64,000 nucleotides of DNA, from assembly GCA_002490835.1 (NCBI GenBank), contig DKUU01000001.1:1-64000 (forward strand), in the 5' to 3' direction. Below are positions 59,349 through 64,000 of this stretch, piece after piece. The notes below the pieces were generated by a model. The model was not told the DNA's origin, did no database searches, and was given only the letters and a program-made list of their open reading frames with translations. A program made the translations under genes and the position numbers. Within the stretch, counting starts at the first letter, position 1, and each line of letters begins with the position of its first letter. Origin of the DNA: Lachnospiraceae bacterium UBA7196 (GTDB taxonomy: Bacteria > Bacillota > Clostridia > Lachnospirales > Lachnospiraceae).

Positions 59349-60896
59349 ATGGCAACAAGACCAGAATGGCTCAACACCGCAATTTTTTACGAGATCTATC
59401 CGCAGTCCTTCCGGGACACCAATGCGGACGGGATCGGCGACCTAAACGGTATCATTGAGAAGCTGGATTACATCAAGGGGCTCGGCTGCAACGCGCTTTG
59501 GCTCAATCCCTGCTTCAAGTCGCCCTTTTACGATGCGGGTTACGATGTGGAGGACTATCTGACCGTCGCGCCCCGTTACGGCACGAACGAGGATCTGGTG
59601 CGGCTTTTTCAGGAGGCGCATAAGCGGGACATGCACGTGCTCTTAGATCTGGTGCCCGGTCACACCTCGGTCAATCACAGATGGTTTCATGAGTCCATGA
59701 AGGCGGAGCGGAATGAGTTTACTGACCGCTATGTGTGGACGGACAGCACTTGGGAGGAACCGGACGGCATGAACGCTTTAAAGGGCGTTTCCGAGCGGGT
59801 AGGCGCCTGTGGGGTCAATTTCTTTTCCCACCAGCCGGCGTTAAATTATGGCTATTATAAGCCAAACCCTGAGAAAAAGTGGCAGCAGTCCATGGACGCG
59901 CCGGGACCGATGGCGACGAGAGAAGCGATGAAGGATGTGATGCGTTTCTGGCTTTCGGCTGGCTGCGACGGCTTTCGTGTGGATATGGCGCATTCTTTGG
60001 TCAAGGGCGACGAGGACGCAAAGGGTACTATTAAATTGTGGCAGGATGTCAGGGCCTTTCTGGACAAGGAGTTTCCGGCGGCGGTGATGGTTTCCGAGTG
60101 GGGCGAACCGGACAAGTCTCTGGCGGGCGGCTTCCACATGGACTTTCTGCTGCATTTCGGGCCTTCTCATTATAACGATATGTTCCGCTGTGAGGAGCCT
60201 TGGTTTGCCAAGAGGGGCAAGGGAGAAAGTGCGCAATTTTGGAAGAAATATCAGGAGAGCTACGCAAAGTCCTGCGGCGGCCTAATCTGTATCCCTTCGG
60301 GCAATCACGATATGGACAGGATGGCGAGACACCTGACGCCTGACGAGATGAAGCTGGCGTTCGCATTCCTTTTGACGATGCCGGGCGCACCCTTTATCTA
60401 CTACGGCGACGAGATCGGCATGCGTTATGTGGAAGGCCTTGCTTCCGTGGAAGGCGGTTATGAGAGAACGGGTTCGCGCTCTCCGATGCAGTGGGATGCT
60501 TCCTTAAATGCAGGCTTTTCGGCAGCGCCTTCCGACCGGCTTTATATCAGACAGGACGACGCGCCGGACAGGCCGACCGTGGCGGCGCAGATTGACGATG
60601 AAACGTCTCTTTACAGCGAGGTGAAGCGACTGATCGCTTTCAGGCAGGCGCATGAAGCATTGAGAAACGACGGTGAGATCGAATTTATCGAGACAGACAA
60701 TTACCCGCTGGTATTTGTACGCAAAACCGAAAAAGAGAAGCTGCTGGTGGTCATCAATCCCTCAGACAGAAAGCAGCCTCTTGGCAGCGGGATCACACCG
60801 GGAGAAGCGCTGTATACGATCGGGGATAAGATCGAAGGCGCGGCGGGCGGTTTTGCGGCGGCGCCCTGCTCGGCGGGGATCTATTCCTGTGGGTAA
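59349..60896 (+). CDS. GH13 alpha-glucosidase-like protein
   Basis: A 515-aa cytoplasmic alpha-amylase-family glycosidase, likely cleaving short alpha-glucosides from starch or glycogen. The GH13 catalytic triad is D212 (GFRVDMAHS), E250 (VSEWGEP) and D321 (SGNHDMDR). IYPQSFRDTNADGIGDLNGI is the typical N-terminal region. AACAGGAGG precedes the ATG. The exact linkage specificity cannot be read. It stands 60 bp before the sugar kinase gene. Confidence 0.9.
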   Translation: MATRPEWLNTAIFYEIYPQSFRDTNADGIGDLNGIIEKLDYIKGLGCNALWLNPCFKSPFYDAGYDVEDYLTVAPRYGTNEDLVRLFQEAHKRDMHVLLDLVPGHTSVNHRWFHESMKAERNEFTDRYVWTDSTWEEPDGMNALKGVSERVGACGVNFFSHQPALNYGYYKPNPEKKWQQSMDAPGPMATREAMKDVMRFWLSAGCDGFRVDMAHSLVKGDEDAKGTIKLWQDVRAFLDKEFPAAVMVSEWGEPDKSLAGGFHMDFLLHFGPSHYNDMFRCEEPWFAKRGKGESAQFWKKYQESYAKSCGGLICIPSGNHDMDRMARHLTPDEMKLAFAFLLTMPGAPFIYYGDEIGMRYVEGLASVEGGYERTGSRSPMQWDASLNAGFSAAPSDRLYIRQDDAPDRPTVAAQIDDETSLYSEVKRLIAFRQAHEALRNDGEIEFIETDNYPLVFVRKTEKEKLLVVINPSDRKQPLGSGITPGEALYTIGDKIEGAAGGFAAAPCSAGIYSCG

Positions 60897-60958
60897 TGAT
60901 TTAGCGGCATGGCAGATCGTGACGAATGCCACAAAACAGTTTGGAGCAGGAAGATGCG

Positions 60959-61873
60959 ATGAAACAAATATATACGGTAACTTTAAATCCGTCATTGGAT
61001 TATACGGTATCGGTAGACAGTTTCAGACCGGGTTATACCAACCGCACAGCGTCGGAAACCCTGACGGTGGGCGGCAAGGGAATCAATGTCTCCACGGTCT
61101 TAAAGAACCTCGGACTGGAAAGCACGGCGCTTGGTTTTGCGGCGGGTTTTACCGGGGAGGAGGCAAAGCGGCAGCTTACGGAGCGCGGTATTGAGGACGG
61201 CCTGCTTCTGTTGGAAAAAGGGCTGACCCGTATCAATTTTAAACTCAGTTCGATCGAGAGTACAGAAGTCAACGGACGGGGACCGGAGATTCCGGAGGAA
61301 GCGTTTTTGCGTCTCTGTGAGAGAATGGGAGAGCTTGCGACGGGCGACGTATTGTTTCTGTCGGGCAGTATCCCGCCTTCCCTGCCGGTGGACAGTTACC
61401 GCAGATTAATGGAACGGACACCGCAGGGGGTTTTGGTCATTGTGGATGCGGCGGGAGAGCAGTTGAAAACGGCGCTCTCCCTGCATCCCTTCTTAGTCAA
61501 GCCTAACTGTCACGAGCTGGGGGAGCTTTTCGGCGTGACGCTGACGGACAGGGCAGCCGTGATCCCCTATGCGAAAAAGTTACAGCAGATGGGCGCGGAA
61601 AATGTACTGGTGTCCCTTGCGGGCGAGGGCGCGGTGCTGGTGGCGGCGGACGGCAGCATACATGAGGCGCCTGCGCCTGCCGGTACGCTGAAAAACGGTG
61701 TGGGCGCGGGAGATTCCATGGCAGCCGGTTTTGTGGCGGGATGGCTGGAGAGACAGGATTATGGCTATGCTTTTTCTATGGGGGTGGCGGCCGGGAGCGC
61801 GACCGCCTTTTCCGAAGGGCTGGCGGATGCGGAGACGATCAGGGTGCTGTATCATAACATGACAGGGTCATAA
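60959..61873 (+). CDS. fruK: 1-phosphofructokinase family sugar kinase
   Basis: A 304-aa PfkB-family kinase, probably phosphorylating fructose 1-phosphate. It starts MKQIYTVTLNPSLDYTV, has GGKGINVS near residue 36, and the catalytic GVGAGDSMAAGF. Tagatose 6-phosphate kinases are close relatives and cannot be excluded. The ATG at 60959 has AGGAAG upstream. No fructose phosphotransferase gene is adjacent, unlike a typical fru operon. Confidence 0.85.
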   Translation: MKQIYTVTLNPSLDYTVSVDSFRPGYTNRTASETLTVGGKGINVSTVLKNLGLESTALGFAAGFTGEEAKRQLTERGIEDGLLLLEKGLTRINFKLSSIESTEVNGRGPEIPEEAFLRLCERMGELATGDVLFLSGSIPPSLPVDSYRRLMERTPQGVLVIVDAAGEQLKTALSLHPFLVKPNCHELGELFGVTLTDRAAVIPYAKKLQQMGAENVLVSLAGEGAVLVAADGSIHEAPAPAGTLKNGVGAGDSMAAGFVAGWLERQDYGYAFSMGVAAGSATAFSEGLADAETIRVLYHNMTGS

Positions 61874-62060
61874 AAAAGTGCGGGAGTGAGGGAATCGGCA
61901 TCTGCATAAAGTTTCCTTTTATTTTTACATAGGCAAAGGGCAAATATAGGCGGCACGTTTGGTGTCGTTTTTTCATATCATGATAGAAAACGCAGATGCC
62001 GCAAGACTTACGGCGTCTGAGATTTTATATGAATTTTGCTGCCACGAAAGGAAACTTATC

Positions 62061-62537
62061 ATGAAACATTATTTACATCCCGCTGCTTATGCTGAAATTT
62101 CCGGCAATGCCGATAACCCCTCCCTGCAGGGCACCGCATATTTTTATCCGGTTTCTTCCGGCGGCGTATTGATTGAGACGGAAGTTTCCGGCCTGCCTTA
62201 TGAGAAGGCGCCGCCCTATGGGCAATTTTATGGCCTGCATATCCACGAGACGGGGGATTGCACGCTTCCCTTTGACAAAACGGGGAGTCATTATAATCCT
62301 GAAAATCTTCCGCACCCTGCACATGCGGGAGATCTGCCGCCGCTTCTGGGCAATGAAGGCTATGCTTACAGCGTTGTCTATACCGATCGGGTGGAACTGC
62401 CGGAAATCATCGGGCGTTCTCTGATCGTTCACAGCGCGCCCGACGATTTTACCACGCAGCCGTCCGGCAATTCCGGCGTCAAGATCGGCTGCGGCGTCAT
62501 CACCGAAAAGATTCCATTTTATCATTCATCTGTTTGA
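62061..62537 (+). CDS. Cu/Zn superoxide dismutase-like protein, no signal peptide
   Basis: A 158-aa SodC-like protein. Metal ligands fit H60, H62, bridging H77, H85, H88, D91 and H124, and the structural disulfide C67-C144 is possible. The active-site arginine of the family (in GNAGSRLACG) is replaced by Lys (GNSGVKIGCG, K141). The ATG at 62061 with AAAGGAAAC gives a cytoplasmic protein, whereas most bacterial SodC are exported. A 34-codon extension upstream lacks a signal peptide too. Activity is therefore uncertain. It overlaps the convergent DUF3021 gene by 38 bp. Confidence 0.85.
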   Translation: MKHYLHPAAYAEISGNADNPSLQGTAYFYPVSSGGVLIETEVSGLPYEKAPPYGQFYGLHIHETGDCTLPFDKTGSHYNPENLPHPAHAGDLPPLLGNEGYAYSVVYTDRVELPEIIGRSLIVHSAPDDFTTQPSGNSGVKIGCGVITEKIPFYHSSV

Positions 62538-62961
62538 CATTGCGTTTTGCACGGCCGTACTGGATCGCCCATACGATGGCAAAGATTAAAACGAAAATAC
62601 CGAAATAGCTCACAACGCCCTGAATGCTGTGTTCCATCCAGTAAGCGATGTACGCGACCGGCATCATGATGAGCGATACGATCAGAAAATAGATGCCGGT
62701 CTGTTTGGCGATGCCCCAGTCCTCGATCTCCCAGATGACAGAGCAGGCGCCGAAGCCCATGCCAAGGATGGCGCATAAAAACGCCTGCAGGGTAACGGCA
62801 CCAATTTCACTCCCCATCATTTCGGCTAATTCGGGTACGCAGGATGCGTAATATCCGTTCGCCCAGATCAGGGAGATCACGATCGTGATCAGATAGCCGA
62901 TGGAAAGTCCGATCGGGAGGCCCGATATTGCACGCAGCATAATCTTCTTTTTAATATTCAT
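62500..62961 (-). CDS. DUF3021 membrane protein
   Basis: A 153-aa protein with four membrane helices (about 17-38, 54-77, 85-107, 113-132) of the DUF3021 family. Such proteins are typically encoded next to a LytTR regulator and may modulate it. The start at 62961 has GGAGGAAACC upstream. It lies 72 bp after the LytTR gene on the same strand. Confidence 0.85.
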   Translation of the reverse strand: MNIKKKIMLRAISGLPIGLSIGYLITIVISLIWANGYYASCVPELAEMMGSEIGAVTLQAFLCAILGMGFGACSVIWEIEDWGIAKQTGIYFLIVSLIMMPVAYIAYWMEHSIQGVVSYFGIFVLIFAIVWAIQYGRAKRNVKQMNDKMESFR

Positions 62962-63033
62962 GGTTTCCTCCATTCCGGGATTCGCAAAGCGAAGCTCTTT
63001 TTCAATTTTTGATTCGGTTTTTATGAATCGTGT

Positions 63034-63474
63034 TTACAGTCCTAATATTTTTTTGATTCTGGCCACATACCGCCTTGAGACATAGGTTGTTGTGCCGTTC
63101 GTCATCTCGACAGAGATTGTACCGGTAAAACTTAAGTCAAAATTCCTTACTTTTTTCAGATTAATGATCTCCGAATTGGAAATACGGACAAACTGCGCGG
63201 GATTTAGGCGCTCTTCCGCTTCATAAAGTCTGAGCCGCAGCAGATATTCTCCGCTGTCTGTCAGGGCATATACTTTTCCGCCGCCCGCATATATGCGAAA
63301 CAAATCGTCCGGCTCCAGAATTTTTGTTTTTCCGTCTTTGCTGCCGGAAATGATCTGGAGATTATGGTCGGATAATCTCTGCGCGAGGCTATTGACTTCT
63401 TCGGTCATTGCATCGGTTAAGATGATCACTTTCGGTTCGCTGCAGGAAGCGTCGATTTTTATTTCGACCTGCAT
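63034..63474 (-). CDS. LytTR-type DNA-binding regulator
   Basis: A 146-aa transcription regulator with a short N-terminal region and a C-terminal LytTR domain (about 50-146) with IYAGGGKVYALT, FVRISNSEIINLKKV and YVSRRYVARIKKIL. There is no receiver domain, so it is not a classical response regulator. AGGAGGGG stands 7 nt before the ATG at 63474. Paired with DUF3021, it probably senses membrane or surface state and may autoregulate. Confidence 0.92.
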   Translation of the reverse strand: MQVEIKIDASCSEPKVIILTDAMTEEVNSLAQRLSDHNLQIISGSKDGKTKILEPDDLFRIYAGGGKVYALTDSGEYLLRLRLYEAEERLNPAQFVRISNSEIINLKKVRNFDLSFTGTISVEMTNGTTTYVSRRYVARIKKILGL

Positions 63475-63614
63475 TGTCACCCCTCCTTTCTGTGATGTCA
63501 TTATAGGTGACGCGGCGGGTTCTTTCAATTGATTTTCGACAGGCGGTCGTCTGCGGCATACAGGTGGTCAAAACCGCTGCCGTATTGTAAAATGATTTGC
63601 CTTATTTTCCTATT

Positions 63615-63643
63615 TTGACAGAGCGTTTGTTTTCAAGTAAACT
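63615..63643 (+). promoter_or_regulatory. Promoter of the right-edge gene
   Basis: TTGACA (63615-63620), 17-nt spacer and TAAACT (63638-63643), 33 nt before the ATG at 63677. Confidence 0.6.
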
Positions 63644-63676
63644 AAATACACAAACGGCAGGAGGAGGCAATCTTAT

Positions 63677-64000
63677 ATGATCCAATATCAAATGTTTGAA
63701 CTGGCATTTTCGTGCGACGATCCTTTCGGGGAGGTGACGGCGCAGTTTACCGACGAAGCCGGCGTTACGACGACCGTCAGGGGCTTTGCGGCCGCGGAAG
63801 ATATAGTAAAGGTAAGGTTTTATCCTTTTGCCAGTGGCAAGTATACTTATGAGATAAAGGGCAAGGTGCAGGCGGCGGGCAGCGTTATGTGTGAGCAGGC
63901 AGCAGACGGTGTGACGGCGCATGGGATCGTGAGGGCCTGCGGAACGCATTTTCGTTATGACGACGGCAAGTGGTTTTACCCGTTCGGAACGACCGTTTAT
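63677..64000 (+). CDS. DUF5060-domain glycoside hydrolase, N-terminal part
   Basis: A gene that runs off the right edge; 108 codons are visible with no stop. It begins MIQYQMFELAF and continues DDPFGEVTAQFTDEAGV, a FxxGxxxxVRFYPFASGKYTYE-like segment and THFRYDDGKWFYPFGTTVY, the DUF5060 beta-sandwich layout, followed by the start of a catalytic barrel as in DUF4038/GH140-type plant polysaccharide hydrolases. No signal peptide, so it is probably cytoplasmic. GAGGAGG lies 8 nt before the ATG. Confidence 0.8.
   Translation, partial: MIQYQMFELAFSCDDPFGEVTAQFTDEAGVTTTVRGFAAAEDIVKVRFYPFASGKYTYEIKGKVQAAGSVMCEQAADGVTAHGIVRACGTHFRYDDGKWFYPFGTTVY

Noticed and set aside
1..64000. tRNA, rRNA, CRISPR arrays, insertion sequences
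   Set aside because: A by-eye scan for T-loop motifs, regularly spaced repeats and transposase-like frames found none that hold up.

Overview
The window looks like the chromosome of a gut-type, strictly anaerobic Lachnospiraceae-like Clostridium relative. The evidence is two-gene (split) transketolase, the paired glgC/glgD, pyruvate formate-lyase with its activase, MecA, SpoVG, CwlD and SleB-like spore functions, DnaD/DnaI replication proteins, and Firmicute-style AGGAGG ribosome sites and sigma-A promoters. I saw no rRNA, tRNA, CRISPR array or insertion sequence.

Layout. 0-6.5 kb (minus): an L-arabinose operon, araA-araB-araD-tktN-tktC-rpe, that carries arabinose into the pentose phosphate pathway; a perfect 12-bp palindrome lies in its promoter. 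6.6-9.0 kb: a visibly AT-rich islet with a 63-aa protein, a 196-aa unknown protein and a 490-aa protein with a C39/papain-like Cys-His-Asp pattern. 9.1-17.1 kb: one 2641-aa secreted modular surface protein whose promoter holds a 10-G tract between -35 and -10, then a chemoreceptor gene. 19-22.7 kb: a pyruvate formate-lyase locus in which the enzyme is split: a 679-aa core without a glycyl-radical domain, a separate 80-aa glycyl-radical subunit, a 68-aa relative of that subunit between them, a candidate small RNA, and the activase gene.

22.8-26.1 kb: an orphan BECR-nuclease-like gene behind a consensus promoter, a repeat-bearing secreted acidic protein, a DUF1858 protein and mecA. 26.1-26.4 kb: a structured noncoding RNA of unassigned family. 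26.6-32.1 kb: GH18 hydrolase, cwlD amidase, threonylcarbamoyl-AMP synthase, rpiB and a SleB-like hydrolase. 32.7-39.9 kb: the full F1Fo ATP synthase operon (atpZ-I-B-E-F-H-A-G-D-C); its c subunit carries the sodium-site pattern. 40-45 kb: a second chemoreceptor and an 846-aa membrane-anchored protein ending in a degenerate C39-like domain.

45-50.6 kb (minus): queT with a preQ1-I riboswitch, prs, dnaI, dnaD, a DnaA-box cluster, and murC. 50.8-58.1 kb (plus): glgC-glgD, spoVG, pth-mfd. 58.1-59.2 kb: a DUF3800 gene with an upstream structured RNA and a probable homopolymer frameshift, plus a truncated RelB-type antitoxin remnant. 59.3-64 kb: GH13 glucosidase, 1-phosphofructokinase, a cytoplasmic Cu/Zn SOD-like protein, a DUF3021-LytTR pair, and the start of a DUF5060 glycoside hydrolase.

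The strongest leads are the poly-G promoter spacer, the split pyruvate formate-lyase locus, the structured RNA at 26.1-26.4 kb, the C39-like islet and the DUF3800 locus. All names rest on reading motifs by eye; no database search was run.
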